Below, piece after piece: positions 36,768 through 45,287 of a DNA stretch of 64,000 nucleotides (position 1 is the stretch's first letter; every line of letters starts with the position of its first letter). The notes under the pieces were generated by a model. That model did not search any database. It worked only from the letters and a program-made list of their open reading frames with translations, and was not told where the DNA came from. The translations under genes and the position numbers were made by a program. This DNA is from Xenorhabdus mauleonii (GTDB lineage: Bacteria > Pseudomonadota > Gammaproteobacteria > Enterobacterales > Enterobacteriaceae), in the NCBI RefSeq assembly GCF_900113945.1, contig NZ_FORG01000003.1, forward strand, positions 1 through 64,000, written 5' to 3'.

Positions 36768-38010
36768 CATACTCCGTGGGTTTTACCGGATAATGGGTGC
36801 AGGTCTGGTCATCGCGCTCTCGGTGAGCCTGTTATCATGTCATGGGAAAAAAACCAAACCCTCATCGGAGCGCCAAGTCACGCAAACCCAGCGCCAGCAA
36901 CAACTGACGAATTTTGGCGATCCCAATTTTGCGTTATTAGCCGATAAACTCCGTCACAGAGACACTCGCCAGATTCATTTTGTGCAACTGGGGGATTCTC
37001 ACACCGCAGCCGATTTTTTTACCGGCAAATTGCGCAATTTATTGCAGGGTCGTTACGGCGATGCCGGCCCGGGTTTTATCCCCCCCATGAACATTCCCGG
37101 CCAGCGCCATGACATCATGAAATTTGCCGAAGATAAAACCGGTTGGTGGCTTTCAAGCAGCCGGAAAGACAATCGGGCAGATTATCCACTGGGGGGATTT
37201 ATTGCCACGCCAGAGAGCGCCAACAGCAAGATACAGTTATATTCTCCTTCTGCCCATGGCAAATATTGGGTCAGTGCCCTCTATCAGTCTCATGAAGCGA
37301 CGACAATCAAAGCACAGTCTGCTTCAACACAAGTTTGGCCGTTGCCTGCAACAAACAGTGAATGGCGTTTCTCGCCAGAGCAGAGTGTCCGTTTCCCAGT
37401 CACTATTTTTCTACAAGAACGTTTTCCACAAGAACGTCTTCCACAAGAGAGCCAATTGAAAATCGGTGGCTGGCTGATAAAACGCCAAAGCCCCGGCATC
37501 ATGCTATCTACACTGGGGATTAATGGGGCTACCATCAATATGCTGGATAAATGGCAGCCGCAATGGGTTGATACATTGGCCCAATTGAAGCCGGATATGG
37601 TGATCCTCGCTTACGGTACTAATGAAGCCTTTAACGAATCGCTGGATTTAGCGACTTATCAGAAAGAACTGACAGCCAAAGTACAAAACATTCGTAAGGC
37701 AATTCCCGAAGCCGTGATTTTGTTAATCGGGCCAAATGATTCACTGAAAAATAAAGCCACAGGAAACTGTAGCGAACAGCAATCAACTTTGCTCAGTGAC
37801 GTTATTCAAGTTCAGCAGGACGTGGCCAAAAAACAACATACTCTGTTTTGGGATTGGCGGGCATTTATGGGTGGGCCATGCTCCATCAAGGGGTGGGAAC
37901 AACAAAATCTCGCACGCCCTGATTACATTCACTTGTCAGCAGCAGGTTATGAACGCAGTGCCGAAGCCCTTTATAAGCAGTTTACGGGGTTAGTGGAAAA
38001 ATGGGATTAG
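36754..38010 (+). CDS. SGNH-fold lipoprotein (PatB-like)
   Basis: A 418-residue lipoprotein: lipobox LLSC with Cys29. The SGNH domain has QLGDSHTA (Ser82), YGTNEAF, IGPNDS and DYIHLSAAGY. The GDSH form of block I and a carbohydrate-binding-like insert resemble PatB-type O-acetyltransferases. A short in-frame tandem repeat (Q-E-R-F/L-P, about 220-231, from 15-bp DNA units) sits in the middle. Last gene of the operon, overlapping the DUF459 gene by 14 nt and followed by a strong hairpin. Confidence 0.78.
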   Translation: MQPFSILRGFYRIMGAGLVIALSVSLLSCHGKKTKPSSERQVTQTQRQQQLTNFGDPNFALLADKLRHRDTRQIHFVQLGDSHTAADFFTGKLRNLLQGRYGDAGPGFIPPMNIPGQRHDIMKFAEDKTGWWLSSSRKDNRADYPLGGFIATPESANSKIQLYSPSAHGKYWVSALYQSHEATTIKAQSASTQVWPLPATNSEWRFSPEQSVRFPVTIFLQERFPQERLPQESQLKIGGWLIKRQSPGIMLSTLGINGATINMLDKWQPQWVDTLAQLKPDMVILAYGTNEAFNESLDLATYQKELTAKVQNIRKAIPEAVILLIGPNDSLKNKATGNCSEQQSTLLSDVIQVQQDVAKKQHTLFWDWRAFMGGPCSIKGWEQQNLARPDYIHLSAAGYERSAEALYKQFTGLVEKWD

Positions 38011-38055
38011 CAGAAAAATAAGGTTAACGCTGTTGGTATAACTGAACATAAACAA

Positions 38056-38093
38056 GGCACCTTAATCCACTCATTAAAGTCAATTAAGGTGCC
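38056..38093. terminator. Hairpin between convergent genes
   Basis: GGCACCTTAAT (38056-38066) pairs with ATTAAGGTGCC (38083-38093) between the lipoprotein gene and convergent gntU. Serves one or both directions. Confidence 0.6.
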
Positions 38094-38123
38094 GCTAGCA
38101 TCATCTTGGGAAGGATGGCAGCA

Positions 38124-39461
38124 TCACAGCATTGCGAAATAAATCATGCCAACAATTGCGCCAGTGGTGCCAAGAATGGTTTCCATCATTGTCCATGTCT
38201 TCAAGGTTTGCACTTCTGTCGCACCGGTAAATTTACCGAACAACCAAAAGCCAGAATCGTTCACATGGCTGAGAACCAAAGAACCACCAGCGATACATAC
38301 TGACAACGCAGCCATTTGTGCTCCGGAATAACCCAGTTCACTGATTACCGGCAATACCAAGCCCACCGTCGTCAAACATGCAACAGTGGCTGAACCTTGG
38401 ATCATGCGTACTGCCCCTGCCAGAATAAAACACGCCAGTGCGATTGGCAGGCCGGCATCAACAAGTGAGTTACCCAAAGCCGGCCCGACGCCGGAATCAA
38501 TCAGCACTTGTTTGAATACGCCACCAGCCCCTGTTACCAGCAAGATAATGCCCGCAGGTTGAATTGCCGCGGAGCAGACATCCATCACTTTCTCTTTGCT
38601 TATCCCACGACGGATAGCCAAACCATAAATGGCCACCAGACATGCGATCAAAATAGCAGTGAAAGGGTGCCCAATGAATTCCAGCCATTGATACAGAGCA
38701 GAACTATGTTCAACAAAACGGGCGCCAATGGTTTTCAATCCCACCAATACGAGCGGGAATAAAATCAGTGCCAGACTGAAACCAAAGGAAGGCATCTGAT
38801 TTTTACCAATGCTTGGTGTACTGAGATCTTTCGGCAAATCCAATGTGACATATTTACTGATAAAGTTGCCGTATATCGGGCCTGCCAGTAACATGCCGGG
38901 AATTGCGGCACTCAGGCCAATCAGGATCATCCAGCCAAAATCGGCTCCCATCTGGGAAGCCAGCATCATGGGTGTTGGCCCCGGAACCAAAAACGCGGCC
39001 GCAGCTGCAACTCCGGCAAATAAAGGAATGGCTAATTTTACGACATTGCCATTGGTGCGACGCGCCACGGCAAATACCACCCCAATCAACAGAACAACGG
39101 CTACATCGAAAAACAACGGCAAGGCACAGATTAGCCCAGCAATACCCAGAGCATAGTTCGCCCGTTTTTCACCAAAACCGCCCAATAGCTTGACCGCGAT
39201 TTGGTCGAGGGCACCTGTTTCATGCAAGATCTTGCCAAACATTGCCCCCAATGCCACAACAACCGCAAGAAAACCCAATGTGCCTGCCATACCGTTTTGT
39301 ATGGTCTGGGTGATTTTTTCCAGCGGCATTCCTGAAAAAATTCCGGCCCCCATAGAAACCAGCATCAGGGCGATAAAGGCGTGCATTCTGGCTTTCATCA
39401 CCAGAAACAGCAATAAAAGAACAGAGCCGACGGCAGTCAGAACGAGAGTTAATGTACTCAT
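38124..39461 (-). CDS. gntU: Low-affinity gluconate transporter GntU
   Basis: A 445-residue GntP-family gluconate:H+ symporter. Collinear with Escherichia coli GntU throughout (start MSTLTLVLTAVGSVLLLLFLVM; core SGAQMAALSVCIAGGSLVLS and HVNDSGFWLFGKFTGATE). About twelve helices. It overlaps gntK by 4 nt (ATGA), giving the usual gntK-gntU unit. Brings gluconate into the cell for phosphorylation by GntK. Intact. Confidence 0.93.
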   Translation of the reverse strand: MSTLTLVLTAVGSVLLLLFLVMKARMHAFIALMLVSMGAGIFSGMPLEKITQTIQNGMAGTLGFLAVVVALGAMFGKILHETGALDQIAVKLLGGFGEKRANYALGIAGLICALPLFFDVAVVLLIGVVFAVARRTNGNVVKLAIPLFAGVAAAAAFLVPGPTPMMLASQMGADFGWMILIGLSAAIPGMLLAGPIYGNFISKYVTLDLPKDLSTPSIGKNQMPSFGFSLALILFPLVLVGLKTIGARFVEHSSALYQWLEFIGHPFTAILIACLVAIYGLAIRRGISKEKVMDVCSAAIQPAGIILLVTGAGGVFKQVLIDSGVGPALGNSLVDAGLPIALACFILAGAVRMIQGSATVACLTTVGLVLPVISELGYSGAQMAALSVCIAGGSLVLSHVNDSGFWLFGKFTGATEVQTLKTWTMMETILGTTGAIVGMIYFAML

Positions 39462-40018
39462 TGGTGTTCCTCACTAATACTGTCAGTAGGTTTAATCGTA
39501 TGTTCGATGACTTGAATTGTCTTTTTGATGACTTCGTCAAGCGCAGGCTGGATATCAATGTGCTGAACATCTTTTTCATCGCTGCCGGGTTCTTCCAGCG
39601 TTTCGAATTGCGAAATCAGCATTTGTGGTTTGAAAAAGTGCCCCTTGCGCACTTTCAGGCGATCCTCAATTAAATCAATATCACCTTTCATATAGAGAAA
39701 TGACAGATTGCTGTTGCCTTCACGCAGCATATCCCGATAGCTTTTTTTCAACGCGGAACACACAAGCAAAGAAACATGATTAGTGCGCTGCATGGCGAAA
39801 ATGGCATCATTAAGTGCTTTCAGCCACGGGCGGCGATCATCATCATTTAAGGCATGTCCTTGTGCCATCTTTGTAATATTGGCGCGGGGATGCAGAAAGT
39901 CGCCATCCAGAAATGCAGCGCCTAACTCACGGGCAACACCACTGGCAACCGCAGACTTACCGCTACCGGATACCCCCATCAATACAAAAACATGGTTTAA
40001 CTGCTGGGTATCGCTCAT
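39458..40018 (-). CDS. gntK: Gluconokinase GntK
   Basis: A 186-residue kinase with P-loop GVSGSGKS (15-22), DGDFLHP and MAQGHALNDDDRRPWL, all typical of thermoresistant gluconokinase. It makes 6-phosphogluconate for the Entner-Doudoroff or pentose phosphate route. First gene of gntKU. Two GntR-type operator sequences lie 100-150 bp upstream. In Escherichia coli gntR sits immediately before gntK; here it is about 4 kb away, across inserted toxin/immunity sequence. Confidence 0.93.
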   Translation of the reverse strand: MSDTQQLNHVFVLMGVSGSGKSAVASGVARELGAAFLDGDFLHPRANITKMAQGHALNDDDRRPWLKALNDAIFAMQRTNHVSLLVCSALKKSYRDMLREGNSNLSFLYMKGDIDLIEDRLKVRKGHFFKPQMLISQFETLEEPGSDEKDVQHIDIQPALDEVIKKTIQVIEHTIKPTDSISEEHQ

Positions 40019-40117
40019 ATCAAACTCCTTTATGTCAACCTTACAGCTTGGCTATCTCTATAAATTAACTGAAAATTTCAGTAACAAAACCGTTCCCAGA
40101 TACAGTACCTAAAAACA

Positions 40118-40166
40118 GTTTCCGGATACATAGTTACAGATGTTACTGCAATAAGTTACCGGTAAC
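40118..40166. promoter_or_regulatory. Candidate GntR operators upstream of gntKU
   Basis: GTTACCGGTAAC (40155-40166) is a perfect 12-bp palindrome of the LacI-family gnt type, within AAGTTACCGGTAACATA. A weaker copy GTTTCCGGATAC lies at 40118-40129. Both fit the GntR consensus ATGTTACCGGTAACAT as I recall it. Confidence 0.7.
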
Positions 40167-40540
40167 ATATCAGTAGCTCAGGAAGGCGAGCAATCAGTCA
40201 ATATGGACAAAAAAGGAAAATGTGAGGCTTATCGCAATTGAAGGTAGGGAAGTATCATTTTGAGCTACAATATTTAAACAATTTCACTATCAACTAATCC
40301 GTGTATTAACTAATTCATATGTGGCTATTTCTGTATATCCATATCTGCCCCCTATCCGCAGTTTTTCTGTAAGCGTACGGAGAACTTCTTCAATTATGCT
40401 ATGGCTTGTCTGGATGAGTTATGCCAACCCGTGCCGGATCTGGCAAAGCTGCCAAACAGTCAGTTCAGGTTTTTTCTGCTGTTCAGCTATGTCCAGCCAC
40501 TCGGCTTGAATAAACCGGTATTGTTTCATGCGAGTTTTCT
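40167..40540. other. Non-coding stretch upstream of the gnt operators
   Basis: About 370 bp with no recognised gene. One 77-codon plus-strand frame (40401) matches nothing I know and runs into the lipoprotein relic, so I leave it out. Confidence 0.35.
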
Positions 40541-40544
40541 TATA

Positions 40545-40642
40545 AACAAAGCAAGCAGGGAGGATAATGCACTTTTATTGCATAGCAATTTCATGAGTAT
40601 TTTTCTTGTGTCGCTCAAGAGCACATTTCAATAATTTATCTT
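40545..40642 (-). pseudogene. Relic of effector tail plus immunity lipoprotein start (third copy)
   Basis: Read leftward, the sequence gives QDKLLKCALERHKKNTHEIAMQ-stop, matching the last residues of the effector tail at 42.34 kb, overlapped by MKLLCNKSALSSLLA, matching the signal peptide of the two larger lipoprotein copies. Homology then stops. The unit between 40657 and 40708 again repeats the sequence found after the second copy (CTGACAG...CTGTCAG hairpin). It shows that the effector-tail/lipoprotein unit was duplicated at least twice. Confidence 0.7.
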
Positions 40643-40708
40643 GGTTATCGAATTTAATCTGACAGGCACTAAATCAAAGTGGGCGGCTGTCAGATTAAGT
40701 CTGAATGA

Positions 40709-41491
40709 CTATTTTTTAGTCTTCTTGCCATTTTTTGATTCAAGAATACGCATTAATTTATCAAAGTCTGGGCTTACATCGCCATTGTATATGATTGTTC
40801 CGTTAGGATAGGTCAGTGAGGTATCTGCACCCTGTTTTTTCCTTCCTTGCCAATGAGATAAAAAGTTTTTTTCATATAAGACATTAAGATGAATTTTTCT
40901 ACCATTATTCATTTTATAGGTCATAACATCATATTTTCCTACCAAATTAAATGATTTACTCCCCCCCCCTAAGAACCTCTCGCTCAGTAAAGGAAATAGG
41001 GTAATGTCTTCATTTAAATCACCTGTTTTTTTTATATACCCACCATCGAATACTTGTGGTGCATTACCATCGATAACAAATGTCGTATCAAATCCAAAAT
41101 TCTTTTTAATAAGAGGCGCAATGGTTGACGTATCTTTCAGCTTCACTTCGAAAGTAATATTACTCAGTTTCCAATCACACTTCCCCCCTCCCTCCTTAGG
41201 GACACTGACCTCAACTTGATTTGACTGACCAATGGATAGCGGGTAAGTGGCATGATGAAAACCCGGCACAAAATACGACTTCATATTCGCGGTTCGGCGT
41301 TCTTTGCGGCAAATTTTAGAACGATACATGGCTGAAATGGGTAAGGCCTCTAACTCATCAGGGATCGTTGCCGTAAAATGAATATGCTCGCCATCAATCG
41401 GTGGAGAGAATGATCCGCTTTGCGCGCATCCTTGTATGAAAAACACAGCAAGTAGGGAGGATAATGCGCTTTTATTCCATAGCAATTTCAT
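40709..41491 (-). CDS. Putative immunity lipoprotein, intact copy
   Basis: A 260-residue lipoprotein: signal peptide MKLLWNKSALSSLLAVFFIQGC with lipobox IQGC. No family recognised; two Cys (CRKERR and KCDWKLS) may pair. The ATG at 41491 follows AAGGAAG at 6-7 nt, and puts the signal peptide at the start; an ATG at 41515 is less likely. Codons just upstream still encode the end of the effector tail (VERYKEDTHEIAME), overlapping the start. A G9 tract (40961-40969 on the plus strand as C9) encodes Gly-Gly-Gly in frame. Tandem copies next to an effector tail suggest a periplasmic immunity protein; this is inference. Confidence 0.7.
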   Translation of the reverse strand: MKLLWNKSALSSLLAVFFIQGCAQSGSFSPPIDGEHIHFTATIPDELEALPISAMYRSKICRKERRTANMKSYFVPGFHHATYPLSIGQSNQVEVSVPKEGGGKCDWKLSNITFEVKLKDTSTIAPLIKKNFGFDTTFVIDGNAPQVFDGGYIKKTGDLNEDITLFPLLSERFLGGGSKSFNLVGKYDVMTYKMNNGRKIHLNVLYEKNFLSHWQGRKKQGADTSLTYPNGTIIYNGDVSPDFDKLMRILESKNGKKTKK

Positions 41492-41576
41492 GGGTGTCTT
41501 CCTTATATCTCTCAACCGAATTTAATCTGACAGGCACTAAATCGAAGTGGGCGGCTGTCAGATTAAGTCTGAATGA

Positions 41577-42358
41577 TTATTTCTTAGTCTGCTTGCCATT
41601 TTTTGATTCAAGAATACGCATTAATTTATCAAAGTCTGGATTTACATCGCCATTGTATATTATTGTTCCGTCAGGATAGGTCAGTGAGGTATCTGCACCC
41701 TGTTTTTTCCTTCCTTGCCAATGAGATAAAAAGTTTTTTTCATATAAGACATTAAGATGAATTTTTCTACCATTATTCATTTTATAGGTCATAACATCAT
41801 ATTTTCCTACCAAATTAAATGATTTACTCCCCCCCCTAAGAACCTCTCGCTCAGTAAAGGAAATAGGGTAATGTCTTCATTTAAATCACCTGTTTTTTTT
41901 ATATACCCACCATCGAATACTTGTGGTGCATTACCATCGATAACAAATGTCGTATCAAATCCAAAATTCTTTTTAATAAGAGGCGCAATGGTTGACGTAT
42001 CTTTCAGCTTCACTTCGAAAGTAATATTACTCAGTTTCCAATCACACTTTCCTCCCCCCTCCTTAGGGACATTGACCTCAACTTGATTTGACTGACCAAT
42101 GGATAGCGGGTAAGTGGCATGATGAAAATCCGGCACAAAATACGACTTCATATTCGCGGTTCGGCGTTCTTTGCGGCAAATTTTAGAACGATACATGGCT
42201 GAAATGGGTAAGGCCTCCAACTCATCAGGAAGCGTTGCCGTAAAATGAATATTCTCGCCATTAATCGGTGGAGAAAATGAGCCGCTTTGCGCACATCCTT
42301 GTATGAAAAACACAGCAAGCAGGGAGGGTAATGCGCTTTTATTCCATAGCAATTTCAT
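41577..42358 (-). pseudogene. Putative immunity lipoprotein, copy frameshifted in a G8 tract
   Basis: Nearly identical to the copy at 40.7-41.5 kb: signal peptide MKLLWNKSALPSLLAVFFIQGC, same Cys residues, same C-terminus (LMRILESKNGKQTKK). The homopolymer at 41829-41836 has eight C (G on the coding strand) where the intact copy has nine, shifting the frame after about residue 180 and ending in GGGVNHLIW. The start ATG at 42358 follows AAGGAAAT. Slipped-strand change of this tract would restore the frame, so it could be phase variable rather than dead. A sequencing error in the tract is the other explanation. Confidence 0.75.
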
Positions 42359-42713
42359 GGGTGATTTCCTTGTATCGCTCAAGAGCGTGTTTCAATAATT
42401 CATCTTGGCTAACATTTTGTGTAAAAACATCGTGTAGTTTATTTTCGAGTGCCATAAAGGCGGTGTTACGTTTTGCATTCAGTGGAGAGGCATCTTGATG
42501 ATGTATTATTTTATCAAATGCCCCCCTTGAAGTTATTAGCTTAGGCGTTTTCGTTGGCGCTAAGAAACTGAGTAATTGATTGTTTATAATGGCTTGATAT
42601 TGGCTGCCCATAAAGTGGTCTGTTGCTGTCGTAATAATCGTATCTAAATCAGGATTATTCCATTGTGGGAATATTCCATCGATAACAGACCTATCTCCCT
42701 TTAATGAGCCCAC
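42339..42713 (-). pseudogene. C-terminal remnant of a putative toxin/effector
   Basis: A 124-codon frame from a GTG at 42713, preceded in frame by NEHQEY and a TAA. It reads VGSLKGDRSVIDGIFPQWNN to LLKHALERYKEITHEIAME, and its last 20 nt overlap the start of the second lipoprotein copy. No family recognised. The coupling to a lipoprotein and the repeated tail fragments fit the layout of secreted lipase-type effectors with lipoprotein immunity genes (type VI secretion Tle/Tli), but this is only an analogy. Confidence 0.5.
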
Positions 42714-42966
42714 ATATTCCTGATGCTCATTTTATAACCTAAACTTCCAGTGCATATTTGAGTGCTTAAAGTCGCTCTCAGACGTTTTTACGAGGTTAAA
42801 CGGGCTACTTTAGCAGTAAACGTAAATACACCTTGCTTATCACCTTTTACACGAAGAATGCCATGGAATCGTTTAACAGTGTTACCCGGCATTCTACCAA
42901 AAGCGGCTGATCTTCCCTACCGATGGCGCTGTATACAAGGTGATTTAGCTGGCAATTACCCGTGCA
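42714..42966. other. Degenerate coding debris
   Basis: On the minus strand short frames GNCQLNHLVYSAIGREDQPL and VKGDKQGVFTFTAKVARLTS adjoin in different phases, suggesting a broken gene end. I recognise no family. No intact gene. Confidence 0.3.
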
Positions 42967-43395
42967 TTATTTCCAAATGCAGTCTTTTATTTCTTCGTCA
43001 TAAGCACTCATATTTTCCTCAAAATCCACTGGTTTCCCTTTTTTATTTATATAAGTGAAACCATAGTATCTTGCTCCCTGTGAAATAACCGTATATGAAC
43101 CATTTAATTGCCCTTGAATTATTTCATTCCATACAGTTGTATACTGATAAGGTCTATCCTCAGATAATATTTCATAATTCTCTTTAACCAAAAAAATCGG
43201 TATAGATATATGTGAATTTTCATACTTAACATAACCAATTCTAGCATTATCTTTTTTTGAATAAATATCAACCAACTTCAGATTTATTGGTTTTTTACCA
43301 TAGGAAGTAAAACAACCGATATCAATAGACCATTCAGAGGCATAAGTATTAATAGATAATGTAGCCAGCATCAAAAAAATAATATTTTTATACAT
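42967..43395 (-). CDS. Small periplasmic protein, possible immunity to the GH19 enzyme
   Basis: A 142-residue protein with a clear signal peptide (MYKNIIFLMLATLSINTYA-SE) and Cys at about 28 and 139 that could pair. No family recognised. Its ATG is one base after the stop of the broken GH19 frame (AACTAAAATG), the typical order of a cell-wall-degrading effector and its periplasmic inhibitor. A/T-rich like other orphan immunity genes. Function is inferred only from position and export signal. Confidence 0.55.
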   Translation of the reverse strand: MYKNIIFLMLATLSINTYASEWSIDIGCFTSYGKKPINLKLVDIYSKKDNARIGYVKYENSHISIPIFLVKENYEILSEDRPYQYTTVWNEIIQGQLNGSYTVISQGARYYGFTYINKKGKPVDFEENMSAYDEEIKDCIWK

Positions 43396-43396
43396 T

Positions 43397-44060
43397 TTAG
43401 TTTCCTCTTCTCACTTCACCTTGTCTTCCTGCTTCAGCACTTCTTCTTTCTCTACCTTCTCTCCCTGCTTCACCTCTTCTTCTTTCTACCCCACCTCTCA
43501 AAGCTGCGATTCTCTCGTTTATATAATTGGAAACATCACGATTTTTTATTCAGTACATTTTTGCATTTAACTGCCGCTCAGTTCTAAAAGGATTAGTAGT
43601 AATCAATTCCAGTACTCTTTCATAACCTCTTAAAGCTTCATCACTGTCCTTCGTTATTCCTTGGCGTGTTCTTATATTAGGATCATGCCAAAGACCCCAT
43701 GCGAAAGCATAAATTTTATAATTGTAGATAGAACTACTAGTAAATTCGAATCTGTCTGTTATAAAACCAAAATGCAGATAATACACTATGTGGCGGAGAC
43801 AATAATTTATCTCTATCTTGGGCAGAAGAAGTTACATTTTCACCAATATAATTATCATAATTTCTATTGGTGCTCTCAAATGTTATTTGTATTAGTCCTC
43901 GACCATACCAAGGATTATATGATTTGTTTTCTCTTCCTATTTCTTTCGTAAATTGCAATCTACCACTTTCATGGCACACTTGTGCTAAAAAATGGGCTTT
44001 ACCTCGACATGTAGTAATACCAAACCTATTAAAACCCTGATTAAATGCTTCTAGTTTCAC
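43397..44060 (-). pseudogene. GH19 lysozyme/chitinase-like domain, frameshifted and truncated
   Basis: From a GTG at 44060, immediately preceded by a stop, the frame reads GITTCRGKAHFLAQVCHESG then RLQFTKEIGRENKSYNPWYG and RGLIQITFE, the active-site region of GH19 lysozyme-like enzymes with catalytic Glu in HESG. It shifts frame near 43740-43755; the second frame continues TSSSIYNYKIYAFAWGLWHD to LRGYERVLELI, then meets TGA at 43550. After that TGA the same frame runs on as an Arg/Gly/Glu-rich tail (about 43410-43500) to TAA at 43397. The N-terminal delivery part is missing. A relic of a secreted muralytic toxin. Confidence 0.65.
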
Positions 44061-44143
44061 TCAGGATCAGCTCCCCCGCCAGCATTAGGCGAGGGCTTAC
44101 GGGGTGTATGGAATGAAGATATATCAGGTAGGAGTATTTGGTG

Positions 44144-45139
44144 TTAAATGCTTTCGCCCAGTGAGAGAGTAAAACCAACATCAATTTGTGTGCGTTCCGG
44201 TTTTTCGCCCTTCAAGCGGTTCAGCAACGCTTCTGCCGCCTTGCGTCCCATCAAATCACGGGGAGTCAGTACACTGGCGAGTTTGGGTGTCATTACCTGC
44301 CCGATATCATGACCGTGGAAACCTGCTACCGCAATTTCTTCCGGCACCTTAATTCCCTGACGCTGACACTCAAAAATTGCGCCGATAGCAATGTCATCAT
44401 TTGTACAGAACAAGCCATCGACGTCAGGGTATTTCTGGCAGGTTTCCCGTAAAAGCTGGGCACCCAATGAATAGGATGAACTGGAAAGCGTCATCATTTT
44501 TCTTGGGCGCATCCCGGCACTGCGCATTGCCGTTTCAAATCCTTCCAGACGGATTAACGTCCGCTCATCATGTCGGGCACCAAGGTAAACGATATTCCGG
44601 CAACCCCGCTCTATCATGGCCAAGGTCATCTGGCGTGCCGCTTCAAAATTATCGATCCCCACCGCAATATCAAGGCACGGCGATACACTGTCCATCAGCT
44701 CCACAACAGGGATCCCCGTTGTTTGCAATACTTTCAGGGTTTTGGGAGTATGCGTCCGCTCCGCCAAAATCAAACCATCAATATTGTAAGAAAGCAGTGA
44801 AAGTAAGCGTTCCTCTTCTTTCTGGGCTGAATAACCGTAGTGAGCAAGCATGGTCTGATATCCGCTGCTGTCTGTCACATGCTCTATCCCACGAATCACT
44901 TCGGCAAAAACCTGATTGGTCAGTGAAGGCAGCAAAACGCCGATTGCACGGCTGGTAGAATTAGAAAGGATATCCGGCACTCGGTTGGGAATGTAGCCTA
45001 GCTGTTCTACAGCTTCAGCTATGCGTTTCCCCAGAGCTTCAGAAACCTGTTCAGGATTACGTAAAAAGCGGCTAACCGTCATTTTTGTAACCCCAACGAG
45101 GTTTGCAACATCTTGTAAGGCTGGGCGTTTTTTCTTCAT
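44144..45139 (-). CDS. gntR: Gluconate-operon repressor GntR (LacI family)
   Basis: A 331-residue LacI-family repressor starting MKKKRPALQDVANLVGV then TKMTVSRFLRNPEQVS, the same as Escherichia coli GntR; sugar-binding domain features AVGIDNFEAARQM and AGFHGHDIGQVM. The start at 45139 matches GntR; an upstream ATG at 45199 would add 20 residues with no homology. It represses gnt genes until gluconate binds. Normally adjacent to gntK; here separated from it by the toxin/immunity segment, so the ancestral gntRKU order has been broken by insertion. Confidence 0.92.
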   Translation of the reverse strand: MKKKRPALQDVANLVGVTKMTVSRFLRNPEQVSEALGKRIAEAVEQLGYIPNRVPDILSNSTSRAIGVLLPSLTNQVFAEVIRGIEHVTDSSGYQTMLAHYGYSAQKEEERLLSLLSYNIDGLILAERTHTPKTLKVLQTTGIPVVELMDSVSPCLDIAVGIDNFEAARQMTLAMIERGCRNIVYLGARHDERTLIRLEGFETAMRSAGMRPRKMMTLSSSSYSLGAQLLRETCQKYPDVDGLFCTNDDIAIGAIFECQRQGIKVPEEIAVAGFHGHDIGQVMTPKLASVLTPRDLMGRKAAEALLNRLKGEKPERTQIDVGFTLSLGESI

Positions 45140-45287
45140 TTTCAATGCACTACAATCAATTTTCGAAACAAGCAGAGGAATAACACGCGGTTTTAACATA
45201 TTTCTACACTATAACAACATGCTTTTTGGCAAAAAATGCCACCCCTCTCTCATCTCATTTACCGACAATTTTTAAAACTGTGATGAT

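Noticed and set aside
40401-40634. 77-codon frame near the gnt operators
   Set aside because: No family recognised, and its last third is the antisense of the lipoprotein relic.
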